Positions 25,362 to 34,806 of a DNA stretch of 54,524 bases are shown here, in pieces. Position numbers and translations under genes: made by a program. The DNA comes from an uncultured Sphingomonas sp. (GTDB lineage Bacteria; Pseudomonadota; Alphaproteobacteria; Sphingomonadales; Sphingomonadaceae), in NCBI RefSeq assembly GCF_937859915.1, contig NZ_CALMAW010000063.1:10192-64715 (forward strand). Direction: 5' to 3'. Within the stretch, counting starts at the first letter, position 1; every line of letters begins with the position of its first letter. Below the pieces are notes generated by a model, which was given only the letters and a program-made list of their open reading frames with translations, searched no databases and had not been told where the DNA came from.

Positions 25362-26215
25362 GCGTCGATCTTCGCGGGCGTGGCGACGACGCCGGCGACG
25401 TCGACCGCGAAGGCGAACAGCCCGCCCGCGAGCGGCTGCGCGGCGAGCGCCGCCTCGTCGAGCCCCGCGCGCGCGCTGGTCGCGAAGGCGGTCTTCAAGT
25501 CGGGGCCGCCGAACGCGACCTTGGTGATGTTGGCGCAGGGGAAGCGCACGGTCTGCACGAGCGTGCCGTCGGGGGCGTAGCGCCGCGCTGCCCAGCCGCC
25601 CCACAGCCCGACCCAGAGATGGCCCTCCGAATCGATCGTCACGCCGTCAGGATTGCCCGCGCTCTCCTCGATGCGGACGAAGACCTCGCCATGGTCGAGC
25701 CGCTCGGCGTCGCTGACGTCGAAGCGCCAGATCGTCCGCTCGACCGTGTCGACATGGTAGAGCCAGCGGCCGTCGGCGCTCACCGCGGGGCCGTTGGTGA
25801 TCATGCTCTCGCCGCCCGCCACCGAAATCTCGCCGTCGACATGGAGGTGGACCGCGCCGGTGACGGCCTGCTCCTCATTGTCCATCGATCCGAACCAGAG
25901 CCGGCCGTGGCGATCGGTGGTGGCGTCGTTGAAGCGATTCTCCGGGCGCATCGCGACGTGCGCGATCTCGCCCGTCACGGCCTCGCCGTCGAAGCGCTGG
26001 AGCAGATGGCCGTTGCCGACGACGAAATTGCCGCCTTCGCGTGGCAGGATGAAGCTCGGCGATCCGCCGACCTCGATGGTGCGTCGATCGCCGCCGCGCG
26101 CGTCGCAGCGGTGGATGCGGCCCTGCTTGATATCGACGAACCACAGCGCCTGCGCGGCCGCATCCCACAGCGGACCCTCGCCGAGCGTCGCTTCCAACGG
26201 CCAGATGCAGTCCAT
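25358..26215 (-). CDS. SMP-30/gluconolactonase family sugar lactonase
   Basis: A 285-residue calcium-type beta-propeller lactonase that would open an aldonolactone. Family landmarks: LGEGPLWDAAAQALWFVDI (about 10-28), the metal ligands E near LGEGP, N in PENRFNDATTDRHGRLWFG, and D in GNPDGVTIDSEGHLWVGLW. The ATG at 26215 follows GGGAGAGAC and gives the usual N-terminus; the longer frame from 26269 is not needed. It is the first gene of the lactonase-kinase-aldolase operon, divergent from the SSS transporter. Substrate by context: galactonolactone or a related lactone made by the Gfo/Idh dehydrogenase. Confidence 0.92.
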   Translation of the reverse strand: MDCIWPLEATLGEGPLWDAAAQALWFVDIKQGRIHRCDARGGDRRTIEVGGSPSFILPREGGNFVVGNGHLLQRFDGEAVTGEIAHVAMRPENRFNDATTDRHGRLWFGSMDNEEQAVTGAVHLHVDGEISVAGGESMITNGPAVSADGRWLYHVDTVERTIWRFDVSDAERLDHGEVFVRIEESAGNPDGVTIDSEGHLWVGLWGGWAARRYAPDGTLVQTVRFPCANITKVAFGGPDLKTAFATSARAGLDEAALAAQPLAGGLFAFAVDVAGVVATPAKIDA

Positions 26216-26260
26216 CGTCTCTCCCTTCGGGCGTCGTTCCAACGCCGGTTGCCAATGCGT

Positions 26261-26275
26261 AATAATCATATAAAT
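26261..26275. promoter_or_regulatory. Candidate GntR operator in the lactonase/transporter divergent promoter
   Basis: AATAATCATATAAAT; on the minus strand ATTTATATGATTATT. It is the only AT-rich block in the 118-base gap between two divergent genes of the locus, and matches the other three sites at all invariant positions (A1, TT3-4, T6, GAT9-11, T15). Confidence 0.5.
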
Positions 26276-26333
26276 GGAGCCGGCAAGGCCAAGATGCCCG
26301 GCGCGCCCAAGGCGCGATCAGAGAGGAAATCCC

Positions 26334-27929
26334 GTGTCGCTCGCTCCCATCGATATCGCCGTCATCGTCGTCTACGCCATCGCCATCTTCGGGCTGGCGC
26401 AATGGGTGAGCCGCGACAAGGCGGGGGTGGGGGCGAAGAACACCACCGACTATTTCCTCGCTTCGAAGAATCTCCCCTGGTGGGCGATCGGCGCCTCGCT
26501 GATCGCGGCCAACATCTCGGCCGAGCAGATCGTCGGCATGGCGGGATCGGGCTATGCGATCGGGCTCGCCATCGCCTCCTATGAATGGATGGCGGCGCTG
26601 ACGCTGCTGATCGTCGGCAAATTCTTCCTTCCGATCTTCCTGCGCAACGAGATCTACACGATGCCGCAGTTCCTCGAGCGGCGGTACGGCAAGAACATCC
26701 GCACGCTGATGGCGATTTTCTGGCTCGCGCTCTACGTCTTCGTGAACCTCACCTCGATCATCTGGCTGGGCTCGATCGCGGTCACCAAGGTGGCGGGGAT
26801 CGACCAGATGCTCGCGCTGGTGATCCTGGGCGCCTTCGCGCTGCTCTACCAGATCCGCGGCGGGCTGAAGGCGGTCGCGCTGACCGACATCGTGCAGGTG
26901 ACGCTGCTGGTGATGGGCGGGCTCATCATCGCGTGGCTGACGCTGGGCAAGCTCGGCGGCGGCGACGTGCTCGGCGGCTGGCACAAGCTGACCACGGGCA
27001 TCCCCGAGCATTTCCACATGATCCTCAAGAAGGGCGATCCGCATTATGCCGATCTGCCCGGCCTGTCGGTGCTGATCGGCGGCATGTGGATTGCCAACCT
27101 CAGCTATTGGGGCTTCAACCAATATATCATCCAGCGCGCGCTGGCGGCGAAGAACATCGACGAGGCGCAGAGGGGCATCATCTTCGCGAGCTTCCTCAAG
27201 CTGCTGATGCCGATCATCATCGTGCTGCCCGGCATCGCCGCAGTGATGCTCGCGCCGGCGCTCGCCAAGCCCGACGAGGCCTATCCGACGATGATGCGGC
27301 TGCTGCCGACCGGGCTGCTCGGGCTTGTCTTCGCGGCGCTGATCGCGGCGATCATCGCGTCGACCGCGTCCAAGATCAATTCGATCGCGACGATCTTCAC
27401 GCTCGACGTCTACGCCAAGTTCAAGCGCCAGCAGAGCGCGGCCGAGAACGGCGCCGGCGACGGCACGCACGAGCGCCATCTCGTCATGGTCGGCCGGATC
27501 GCCGCGGTGGTCGCGATCATCATCGCGATCCTCACCGCCAAGCCGCTGGTCGGCGCGTCCGAGCAGGCGTTCCAGTTCATCCAGGAGTTCACCGGCTTCT
27601 TCACCCCGGGGATCACCGTGATCTTCCTGCTCGGCCTGTTCTGGAAGCGCGCGAGCGAGGCGGGCGCGATCGCCGCGGCGGTCGCCTCGGTGCTGCTGTC
27701 GTGGCTGTTCAAGGCCGAATGGGCGTCGCTGCCCTTCATGAACCGGATGGGCGTCGTCTTCCTGATCGCGCTCGCGCTCGCGGTGATCGTCTCGCTGGTC
27801 ACCCCCGCCAAGCAGGGCACCGACACGATCGAGACGGGCGACGTGCTCTACGCCACGGGCACCGGCTTCAACGTCGGCGCGCTCGCGGTGTGCCTGATCC
27901 TCGTCGCGCTTTACGCGACCTGGTGGTGA
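26334..27929 (+). CDS. Sodium/sugar symporter, SSS (SGLT) family
   Basis: A 531-residue inner-membrane protein with 13-14 hydrophobic segments, of the solute:sodium symporter family, closest in feel to vSGLT. Landmarks: TTDYFLASKNLPWWAIGASL (about 34-53), AANISAEQIVGMAGSGYA (the SSS motif with the sodium-site serine region), YTMPQFLERRYGKNIRTL, and YQIRGGLKAVALTDIVQ. Near the C-terminus FLLGLFWKRASEAGAIAA is typical. It imports the mono- or oligosaccharide released outside. The GTG at 26334 follows AGAGGAAAT and was preferred to the ATG at 26274, whose leader is not membrane-like. It is divergent from the lactonase operon. Confidence 0.93.
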   Translation: MSLAPIDIAVIVVYAIAIFGLAQWVSRDKAGVGAKNTTDYFLASKNLPWWAIGASLIAANISAEQIVGMAGSGYAIGLAIASYEWMAALTLLIVGKFFLPIFLRNEIYTMPQFLERRYGKNIRTLMAIFWLALYVFVNLTSIIWLGSIAVTKVAGIDQMLALVILGAFALLYQIRGGLKAVALTDIVQVTLLVMGGLIIAWLTLGKLGGGDVLGGWHKLTTGIPEHFHMILKKGDPHYADLPGLSVLIGGMWIANLSYWGFNQYIIQRALAAKNIDEAQRGIIFASFLKLLMPIIIVLPGIAAVMLAPALAKPDEAYPTMMRLLPTGLLGLVFAALIAAIIASTASKINSIATIFTLDVYAKFKRQQSAAENGAGDGTHERHLVMVGRIAAVVAIIIAILTAKPLVGASEQAFQFIQEFTGFFTPGITVIFLLGLFWKRASEAGAIAAAVASVLLSWLFKAEWASLPFMNRMGVVFLIALALAVIVSLVTPAKQGTDTIETGDVLYATGTGFNVGALAVCLILVALYATWW

Positions 27930-27935
27930 GCCGGG

Positions 27936-28862
27936 TCAGGGCGCGAACGGCTCGGCCGCGCTGACCCGCGCGAGCAGGAACGCGTCGGCGACGAGGCGCA
28001 GCGGGCGGACGTCGATCGCCGACCGCCCCTGCGCGACCAGCGCCGCGAACTCGGCGTAGACCCCGGGATATTCGATCCGCTCCCGCGTGCGCGGCGGCGC
28101 GCCGTCGATCGCGATCGTCGAGCCGCCGTCGCGCAACTCGATCGCGGCGCCGTCGTCGGTCTCGAGCGCGATCGTCCATTCGGGCGTGTCGTCGTCGTGG
28201 AAATGGAGGTCCGCCGCGACCGGCGCGTCGCCGACGCGCATCGCGAGCTGCGCGGAAATCGGCGCGTGCAGCCCCGCGGGCACCTGGAAATCGGCGCGCG
28301 CGATCGACCAGGGCGCGTCGGTGATTTCGGTGAGGATCGAGAAGGCGTTGATGGTGGGATCGAACACCCCCATGCCGCCCGGCTGCCACAGCCAATGCTG
28401 CCCCGGATGCCAGCGATGCGCGTCCTCGCGCCACACCAGCCGCCCCGCGCGGATCGTCCGGCCCGCGAGCCAGGCGCGCGCCTCGGCGACCATCGGCGCG
28501 TGGCGCGAATGCCAGCTCGCATAGACGGTGCGGTCGGGCCGCACCGCGGCCTCGATCGCGGCGACCTCGGACAGCGTCGCGGCGGGCGGCTTCTCCATCA
28601 GCACGTGCAGCCCCGCGGCGATCGCCTCGCGCACGATCGCGGTGCGCGGCAGCGGCGGCGTGCAGACCGCGACCGCATCGACCGCGGGGCCCCGCGCGAT
28701 CAGCTCGGCGAGCGTGGCGAAGGCGGGGACGCCCAGATCGGGCAGCGCCGGATCGACCACCGCGGCGAGCGAAAAGGCGTCGCTCGCGGCGATCGCGGGA
28801 AGATGCTGATCCTGCGCGATCTTGCCCGCGCCGATGATTGCGATGCTATGGGGAGGCTTCAC
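27936..28862 (-). CDS. Gfo/Idh/MocA sugar dehydrogenase (probable galactose 1-dehydrogenase)
   Basis: A 308-residue NAD(P)-dependent oxidoreductase. The Rossmann motif is AIIGAGKIAQDQHLPAI (about 8-24), and the Gfo/Idh signature VLMEKPPAATLSE (about 88-100) holds the conserved EKP lysine. The substrate half contains REDAHRWHPGQHWLW and GGMGVFDPTINAFSIL. Sphingomonad proteins of this shape are annotated galactose 1-dehydrogenase, which oxidises the sugar to its lactone for the SMP-30 enzyme; the exact sugar is not settled by sequence. The GTG at 28862 was chosen because the N-terminus then begins right before the Rossmann strand. It is convergent with the transporter and divergent from the dehydratase. 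Confidence 0.85.
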   Translation of the reverse strand: MKPPHSIAIIGAGKIAQDQHLPAIAASDAFSLAAVVDPALPDLGVPAFATLAELIARGPAVDAVAVCTPPLPRTAIVREAIAAGLHVLMEKPPAATLSEVAAIEAAVRPDRTVYASWHSRHAPMVAEARAWLAGRTIRAGRLVWREDAHRWHPGQHWLWQPGGMGVFDPTINAFSILTEITDAPWSIARADFQVPAGLHAPISAQLAMRVGDAPVAADLHFHDDDTPEWTIALETDDGAAIELRDGGSTIAIDGAPPRTRERIEYPGVYAEFAALVAQGRSAIDVRPLRLVADAFLLARVSAAEPFAP

Positions 28863-28892
28863 GCGGATACCCTTGCTTAAATATGGGATCGT

Positions 28893-28907
28893 ATATATCA
28901 GACAATT
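28893..28907. promoter_or_regulatory. Candidate GntR operator in the dehydrogenase/dehydratase divergent promoter
   Basis: ATATATCAGACAATT; on the minus strand AATTGTCTGATATAT. It lies in the 95-base gap between the divergent genes, inside its only AT-rich stretch, and shares the TTGTC-n-GAT core with the site at 30849. Confidence 0.5.
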
Positions 28908-28957
28908 AGAAGAGCGATAGCCGTCCGGCACAGCGGCGGCGAAGGGGAGTGACGACA

Positions 28958-30757
28958 GTGTCAGACGACGTTACGCCGCGCGGACTGCGTTCGCGAGCGT
29001 GGTTCAACGATCCCGAACATCCCGACATGACCGCGCTCTATCTCGAGCGCTATCTCAATTACGGGATCAGCCGCGAAGAGCTCCAGTCGGATCGCCCGAT
29101 CATCGGCATCGCGCAGACGGGCAGCGACCTCAGCCCGTGCAACCGTCACCATCTCGTCCTCGCCGAACGCGTCCGCGACGGCATCCGCGAGGCGGGCGGA
29201 ATCCCAATCGAATTTCCCGTCCACCCGATCCAGGAGACGGGCAAGCGCCCGACCGCGGGGCTCGATCGCAACCTCGCCTATCTGAGCCTCGTCGAGACGC
29301 TCTACGGCTATCCGATCGACGGCGTCGTGCTGACGATCGGCTGCGACAAGACCACGCCAGCCTGCCTGATGGCGGCGGCGACGGTCGACATCCCCGCGAT
29401 CGCGCTGTCGGTCGGGCCTATGCTCAACGGCTGGCACAAGGGTCAGCGCACCGGATCGGGGACGATCGTGTGGAAGGCGCGGCAGATGCTCGCGGCGGGG
29501 GAGATCGACTATACCGGCTTCGTCGATCTGGTCGCCTCGTCGGCGCCGTCGACGGGCTATTGCAACACGATGGGCACCGCGACGACGATGAACAGCCTCG
29601 CCGAGGCGCTGGGGATGCAGCTCCCCGGTTCGGCGGCGATCCCCGCGCCCTACCGTCAGCGCGCCGAAATCTCCTATTATACGGGCAAGCGCATCGTCGA
29701 CATGGTGCGCGAGGATCTGCGCCCATCGAAGATCATGACGCGCGACGCCTTCCTCAACGCGATCGTCGTCAATTCGGCGATCGGCGGATCGACCAACGCG
29801 CCGATCCACCTCGCCGCGATCGCGCGCCACGTCGGCGTAGAGCTGTCGCTGGCGGACTGGCAGGAGAGCGGGCACGACGTGCCGCTGCTCGTCAATCTCC
29901 AGCCCGCGGGCGATTATCTCGGCGAGGATTATTATCATGCAGGCGGCGTTCCCGCGGTGGTCGGCGAGCTGATCCGCCAGGGGCTGATCCACGAGGATGC
30001 GATCACCGCCAACGGCCGCAGCATCGGCGACAATTGCCGCGACGCGACGACGCAGCTTCCCGAGGTGATCCGCCCCTTCGACCAGCCGCTCAAGGAGCAC
30101 GCCGGCTTCGTCGTGCTCAGCGGCAATCTGTTCGACAGCGCGATCATGAAGACCAGCGTGATCTCGCCGAGCTTTCGCGCGCGCTTCCTCGCCAACCCCG
30201 ACGATCCCGAGGCGTTCGAGGGCAGGGCGATCGTGTTCGACGGCCCCGAAGATTATCACCGCCGCATCGACGACCCCGCGCTGGGGATCGTCGAGACCGA
30301 CATCCTCGTGATCCGCGGCTGCGGTCCGGTCGGCTATCCGGGCGCCGCCGAGGTCGTCAACATGCGCCCGCCCACCTATCTGGTGAAGGACGGCATCGCC
30401 GAGCTGCCGTGCATCGGCGACGGGCGCCAGTCGGGCACCAGCGGCTCGCCCTCGATCCTCAACGCCTCGCCCGAGGCCGCGGCGGGGGGCAATCTCTCGC
30501 TGCTCGCCAGCTACGACCGGCTGCGCATCGATCTCGCCAAGCGCCGCGTCGACGTGCTGCTGCCCGACGACGAGATGGCGCGGCGCCGCGAGGCGCTCGA
30601 GGCGGCGGGCGGCTATGCCTATCCGCGCTCGCAGACGCCGTGGCAGGAAATCCAGCGCCGCACCGTCGGTCAGCTCGGCACCGGCGCGATCCTCGAGGGC
30701 GCGGAGCGCTACCAGCGCATCGACGAGCGCTTCGGCGTCCCCCGCGACAGCCACTGA
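28958..30757 (+). CDS. IlvD/Edd family sugar-acid dehydratase
   Basis: A 599-residue iron-sulfur dehydratase converting an aldonic acid (galactonate or a pentonate) to its 2-keto-3-deoxy form. Fe-S ligand cysteines lie in [25 protein letters not shown] and [20 protein letters not shown]; other signatures are [34 protein letters not shown] and [18 protein letters not shown]. It belongs to the pentonate/xylonate-like branch rather than IlvD proper, with about 600 residues like XylD of Caulobacter. GTG 28958 was preferred to GTG 28949 because AAGGGGAG then has a normal spacing. Its product would feed the KDGal kinase. The dehydratase specificity is the least certain step of the pathway. Confidence 0.9.
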   Translation: MSDDVTPRGLRSRAWFNDPEHPDMTALYLERYLNYGISREELQSDRPIIGIAQTGSDLSPCNRHHLVLAERVRDGIREAGGIPIEFPVHPIQETGKRPTAGLDRNLAYLSLVETLYGYPIDGVVLTIGCDKTTPACLMAAATVDIPAIALSVGPMLNGWHKGQRTGSGTIVWKARQMLAAGEIDYTGFVDLVASSAPSTGYCNTMGTATTMNSLAEALGMQLPGSAAIPAPYRQRAEISYYTGKRIVDMVREDLRPSKIMTRDAFLNAIVVNSAIGGSTNAPIHLAAIARHVGVELSLADWQESGHDVPLLVNLQPAGDYLGEDYYHAGGVPAVVGELIRQGLIHEDAITANGRSIGDNCRDATTQLPEVIRPFDQPLKEHAGFVVLSGNLFDSAIMKTSVISPSFRARFLANPDDPEAFEGRAIVFDGPEDYHRRIDDPALGIVETDILVIRGCGPVGYPGAAEVVNMRPPTYLVKDGIAELPCIGDGRQSGTSGSPSILNASPEAAAGGNLSLLASYDRLRIDLAKRRVDVLLPDDEMARRREALEAAGGYAYPRSQTPWQEIQRRTVGQLGTGAILEGAERYQRIDERFGVPRDSH

Positions 30758-30766
30758 CCGTCGCAC

Positions 30767-30793
30767 GGGGCGCCCCTCCCGCGCGGGCGCCCC
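30767..30793 (+). terminator. GC hairpin after the dehydratase gene
   Basis: GGGGCGCCC and GGGCGCCCC form a perfect 9-bp stem with a 9-base loop, 10 bases after the dehydratase stop. No U-tract follows, so termination would be rho-dependent or the hairpin may protect the 3' end. Confidence 0.5.
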
Positions 30794-30848
30794 GCGACTC
30801 CCTCTGAAAAAATATTGCCGAAGATGACAAAGCGGTAGCCATCGCTTC

Positions 30849-30863
30849 ATTTGTCAGATAAAT
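30849..30863. promoter_or_regulatory. Candidate GntR operator upstream of the TonB receptor operon
   Basis: ATTTGTCAGATAAAT, a 7-1-7 inverted repeat with a single mismatched pair, 76 bases before the receptor start. It is the most symmetric of the four sites after that at 23825. Confidence 0.55.
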
Positions 30864-30938
30864 GCGACTTACTCGGATCGCAGATCCGCAATGAATCGAA
30901 GCAGCCGGCAACGTCCGGAAAAACTTGGGGAGGTCCTG

Positions 30939-33725
30939 ATGATCAAGAAGAAGCTGTTGCTGTGTTCGGCGTCCACCGCCGCGATTCTGCTGGGCGGCAC
31001 CGCCCACGCGCAGAGCGCCCCGGCCCCGACGCCCGCCGAAGCCGGCCAGGCGTCGACCAACGAGACCGCCGGCCAGGCCCCCGCCGCCTCGGACACCGCG
31101 CCCGCCGCGCAGGCCCCCGACATCGTCGTCACCGGCATCCGCGGCAGCCTCAAGGCCGCCGAGACGATCAAGCGCAATTCGGACCAGATCGTCGACGCGA
31201 TCGTCGCGCAGGACATCGGCAAGTTCCCCGATCCCACGGTCGCCTCCGCGCTGCAGCGCGTGCCGGGCGTGCAGGTCGTCGTCGGCGACAATAACGAGAT
31301 CGAGAACCCGCTGATCCGCGGCCTCGCCGACATCGAGACGACGCTCAACGGGCGCGAGGTGTTCACCGGCGAGGGCCGCGGCTTCTCCTTCCAGGATCTT
31401 CCCGCGCAGGCGCTCGCCGGCGCGCAGGTCTACAAGAACAACAGCGCCAACATGCTCGAGGGTGGCGTCGCGGGCACGATCAACATGGATTTGCACCGCC
31501 CGTTCGACTTCAAGGGCTTCACCGTCTCGGGCGGCGCCGAGAACACGCTGTCGACCAACCTCAACAAATCGTATCCCTCGGCCAATCTGCTCATCTCGGA
31601 CCGCTTCGACACGGGCATCGGCGAGATCGGTATCCTCGTCAGCGGCTCCTACGCCAGGACCAAGTTCGACCGCCCGGTGGCGTTCGACGATCTGATGCGC
31701 TCGGGCAACGAGGGTCCCCCGGGTGCGGCGGGCGCGCTGCTGCCCACCGGCGTCGGCGGGCTCGACCAGTTCGGCACCTATTCGCGCCCGCAGCTTAACG
31801 CCTCGGTGCAGTGGCAGGCGTCGCCCGATCTCCAATTCTACGGCGACGCGCTGTGGGCGGGCTATCGCAACAAGTCGTCGACCGCGTTCATCATCAACGA
31901 CGCCTTTTCGGGCACCAACATCAGCAATGTCGTGACCGGCAACAGCTGCAACAATTATCTCGTCAACGGCGCGGGCTTCGCGGGATCGACCACCGACCCC
32001 AGCTCGCACATCGAAAATCTGTGCAACACGCAATCCTACACCGCCAATAACGGCCGCGGCTTCACCAGCGATCAGGCGCACCAGCAGCGCACCAACGACT
32101 ATATCTACGGCGGCGGCGTCAAATACGACCATGACCGCCTCCACCTCGATCTCGACGTGTCGGGTGAGAAGTCGACCTATTACAGCAAGACCTTCATCAT
32201 CGACATCGGCAAGACGCTGCCGACGGTCAACATCACTACCAACGACAATAATGGCGTCAACTTCACCGCGCCGGGCAACCCGCTCAGCCAGGCGTCGGGC
32301 TTCTACTTCACCAACGGACTCGACGACGACCGGCTCAAGTCGAGCGGCACGCTGTTCGCGACCGCACTCGACGGCAAGTACGACGTCGGCGGCCTTCTCA
32401 AGGAAATTCAGTTCGGCGGCCGCTACGCCCGCCGCACCGGCAAATATGAGGAGGTGATCGTCAACCCCGCGGCGCCGGGCGGCGCCTATGCCACGCCCAT
32501 CGACGGGCAGGGGCTTCCTGCCGACTTCCTCCAGCCCGTCCCCGGCGTTCCGCGCATCTATGGCGGCACGCCGTGGCTCCAGCCGGGAATCGACCAGCTA
32601 CTGGACGAGGCGGTTGAGAATCGCCTGCGCCAGATCTTCGGCATCGCGCAGGGCGACCAGCCCTACCAGCCGCAGCGCAGCTTCGCCGCCAAGGAAAACA
32701 CCTACTCCGGCTATGTGCAGGGCAAGTACGGCATCGAGATCCACGGCCCGATCGAGCTCGACGGCCTGTTCGGCGTGCGCATCACCAACACCAGCCGCGA
32801 CATTTCGGGCACGGGTGCGGTCGCCAACCCCGACCAAACGACGACGCTGGTCCCGGTCAGCCGCCACACCAGCGACACCGACTTCCTGCCCAACGCCAGC
32901 GCCCGGCTCAAGCTCGGCGGCGGCCTCCAGCTGCGCGCGAGCTACGCCAAGACGCTGGCGCGCCCCGACTTCGCCTCGCTCAACCCCGGCCTCAACTATG
33001 CGGTGTCGACCAACGCCAACATCCAGAACGGCGGCTCGCAGGGCAATCCGGATCTCAAGCCCGAGAAGGCCAACGAATATGACGCCACCGCCGAATTCTA
33101 CTTCGGCAAGTCCAACTACATCTCGGTCGGTATCTACCAGAAGGACATCACCAACCGCATCATCACCGACGGCGTGCTGACCGCGATCGGCGGCATCAAC
33201 TATCTGATCTCGGAGCCGCGCAACCTTGGCGCGGCGCGCCTGCGCGGCGTCGAGGCGGGGACGCAATATTTCTTCGATTTCTTGCCCGGTGCGCTTTCGG
33301 GCTTCGGCGTGTTCGGCAACTACACGATCGCCGACAGCAAGGTGACTAGCCGTAGCGATCCGCTCTACGGCTATCAGCTGCTCGGCGTGTCGAAGTATAA
33401 CTACAATGCCGGGCTGATCTTCGAGAAATACAGCGTCTCGGCGCGCATGGTCTATACGCATCGCTCCAAATATTATGACGGCGACAACACCACCTCGGTC
33501 AATCTCAGGCCTACTGATCAAGCCGTGTTCCTCAACGGGGTGCGCGCCAACGGTCGGCTCGATTTCAGCCTCAACTACGACGTGACGCCCCATCTGACGC
33601 TGACCGCGGATGGCACCAACATCACGCACGCCAAATATGAGAGCTTCTATTATTACGGGCTGAACCCGCACGATATCCGCTTCGATGACAGCACCTATTC
33701 GATCGGCGCGCGTTTCCGCTTCTGA
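30939..33725 (+). CDS. TonB-dependent outer-membrane receptor (carbohydrate uptake)
   Basis: A 928-residue outer-membrane transporter for a glycan or oligosaccharide. The signal peptide (KKKLLLCSASTAAILLGGTAHA) is followed by a Pro/Ala-rich linker and a TonB box DIVVTGIRGSLKAAE (about 64-78). The plug domain has DIGKFPDPTVASALQRVPGVQV and NPLIRGLADIETTLNGRE. The long barrel ends in TYSIGARFRF with the terminal phenylalanine needed for assembly. It resembles the Caulobacter/Xanthomonas carbohydrate receptors. The ATG at 30939 follows GGGGAGGTCC. It is first of an operon with two GH43 genes and an esterase: binding, trimming and uptake of one polysaccharide. Confidence 0.94.
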   Translation: MIKKKLLLCSASTAAILLGGTAHAQSAPAPTPAEAGQASTNETAGQAPAASDTAPAAQAPDIVVTGIRGSLKAAETIKRNSDQIVDAIVAQDIGKFPDPTVASALQRVPGVQVVVGDNNEIENPLIRGLADIETTLNGREVFTGEGRGFSFQDLPAQALAGAQVYKNNSANMLEGGVAGTINMDLHRPFDFKGFTVSGGAENTLSTNLNKSYPSANLLISDRFDTGIGEIGILVSGSYARTKFDRPVAFDDLMRSGNEGPPGAAGALLPTGVGGLDQFGTYSRPQLNASVQWQASPDLQFYGDALWAGYRNKSSTAFIINDAFSGTNISNVVTGNSCNNYLVNGAGFAGSTTDPSSHIENLCNTQSYTANNGRGFTSDQAHQQRTNDYIYGGGVKYDHDRLHLDLDVSGEKSTYYSKTFIIDIGKTLPTVNITTNDNNGVNFTAPGNPLSQASGFYFTNGLDDDRLKSSGTLFATALDGKYDVGGLLKEIQFGGRYARRTGKYEEVIVNPAAPGGAYATPIDGQGLPADFLQPVPGVPRIYGGTPWLQPGIDQLLDEAVENRLRQIFGIAQGDQPYQPQRSFAAKENTYSGYVQGKYGIEIHGPIELDGLFGVRITNTSRDISGTGAVANPDQTTTLVPVSRHTSDTDFLPNASARLKLGGGLQLRASYAKTLARPDFASLNPGLNYAVSTNANIQNGGSQGNPDLKPEKANEYDATAEFYFGKSNYISVGIYQKDITNRIITDGVLTAIGGINYLISEPRNLGAARLRGVEAGTQYFFDFLPGALSGFGVFGNYTIADSKVTSRSDPLYGYQLLGVSKYNYNAGLIFEKYSVSARMVYTHRSKYYDGDNTTSVNLRPTDQAVFLNGVRANGRLDFSLNYDVTPHLTLTADGTNITHAKYESFYYYGLNPHDIRFDDSTYSIGARFRF

Positions 33726-33792
33726 TGTCCCAACTGGCCGGACGTGTTCGTGCGTCCGGCCTTTTCTTCCACCGCACCCGCGCAAGGAGGAC

Positions 33793-34806
33793 ATGATGCG
33801 GCTCACCGTCCTCGTCGCGGCGCTCGCGAGCCTGGCCGCGGCACCGCCGCCCGCATCGCCCGCCGCGACGAGTAACCCGCTGTTCGCCGGCGCCGATCCC
33901 GACATGGTGGCTGCGTGCGGGCGCTGGTGGGTCTATCCGACGGATCCGGGCGATCCGCCGTCGGTGGCGGCCGCGACGCGCCTCACCGCCTGGTCCTCGC
34001 CCGATCTCCAGCATTGGACGCGCTCGACCCCGTTGCTGCGCATGGCGGATATTCCCTGGATCGCCGCCGACGGTGCGGCCAACCACGGGCTGTGGGCGCC
34101 GAGCCTAACCGCGGCGATCGGCCGCTATTATCTCTATTATGCCGTCGGCCCACAGAATCCGACGCCGAGCCGGCTGGGCGTCGCGATCGGCGACCGGCCC
34201 GATGGCCCTTTCGTCGACAGCGGTCATCCGCTGCTGACCGGCGGGGACGGCTTCGAGGCGATCGACCCGATGGTGTTCGTCGATCCGAAGAGCGGTACGC
34301 CCTATCTCTATGCGGGCGGCAGCGCGGGCGCGATGCTGCGCATCTTCGAACTCAAGTCCGACATGACCGAGATAGCGCGCGAAATCCCCGTCGAGACCCC
34401 CCCCAACTTCACCGAGGGTGCCTTCGTCCACGAGCGCGGCGGCATCTATTATCTCTCCTACAGCCACGGCCGCTGGAACGGTCCGGATTATTCGGTCCAC
34501 TATGCGACCTCGTCGACCCCGGTCGGTCCGTGGACCTATCGCGGCGCGGTCCTCCGCGCCGACGCGACGCACCAGGGCCCCGGTCACCACGGGTTCGCCG
34601 AAAATCCCGCGACGCATCAATGGTATATCGCCTATCATCGCTGGGAGCGCGGACCAGGCCCCGGCCCGTATAAGGGCGATCGTCAGGTCGCGATCGACGC
34701 GGTCCGCTACGGCCCCGACGGCCGCATCCTGCCGATCGAGATGACCGACGCCGCGCCGCCCGCCTCGCCTCTGCCCCCCTCGACCTGCCAGGAGCCTGAC
34801 CGATGA
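33793..34806 (+). CDS. Secreted GH43 family glycoside hydrolase
   Basis: A 337-residue five-bladed beta-propeller hydrolase, likely alpha-L-arabinofuranosidase, arabinanase or beta-galactanase. The signal peptide is LTVLVAALASLAAAPP. The three GH43 acids are visible: the general base in FAGADPDMV (about D35/D37), the pKa modulator in FEAIDPMVFVDP, and the acid in NFTEGAFVHERGGIYYLSY. GLWAPSLTAAIGRYYLYYAV is the usual blade-two segment. Two adjacent ATGs (33793, 33796) follow AAGGAGG. The stop overlaps the next GH43 start (ATGA). The subfamily cannot be set by eye. Confidence 0.87.
   Translation: MMRLTVLVAALASLAAAPPPASPAATSNPLFAGADPDMVAACGRWWVYPTDPGDPPSVAAATRLTAWSSPDLQHWTRSTPLLRMADIPWIAADGAANHGLWAPSLTAAIGRYYLYYAVGPQNPTPSRLGVAIGDRPDGPFVDSGHPLLTGGDGFEAIDPMVFVDPKSGTPYLYAGGSAGAMLRIFELKSDMTEIAREIPVETPPNFTEGAFVHERGGIYYLSYSHGRWNGPDYSVHYATSSTPVGPWTYRGAVLRADATHQGPGHHGFAENPATHQWYIAYHRWERGPGPGPYKGDRQVAIDAVRYGPDGRILPIEMTDAAPPASPLPPSTCQEPDR

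Noticed and set aside
28961-30850. 629-residue minus-strand frame opposite the dehydratase
   Set aside because: Arg/Asp/Ala-rich shadow translation; the plus strand has all IlvD/Edd cysteine motifs.
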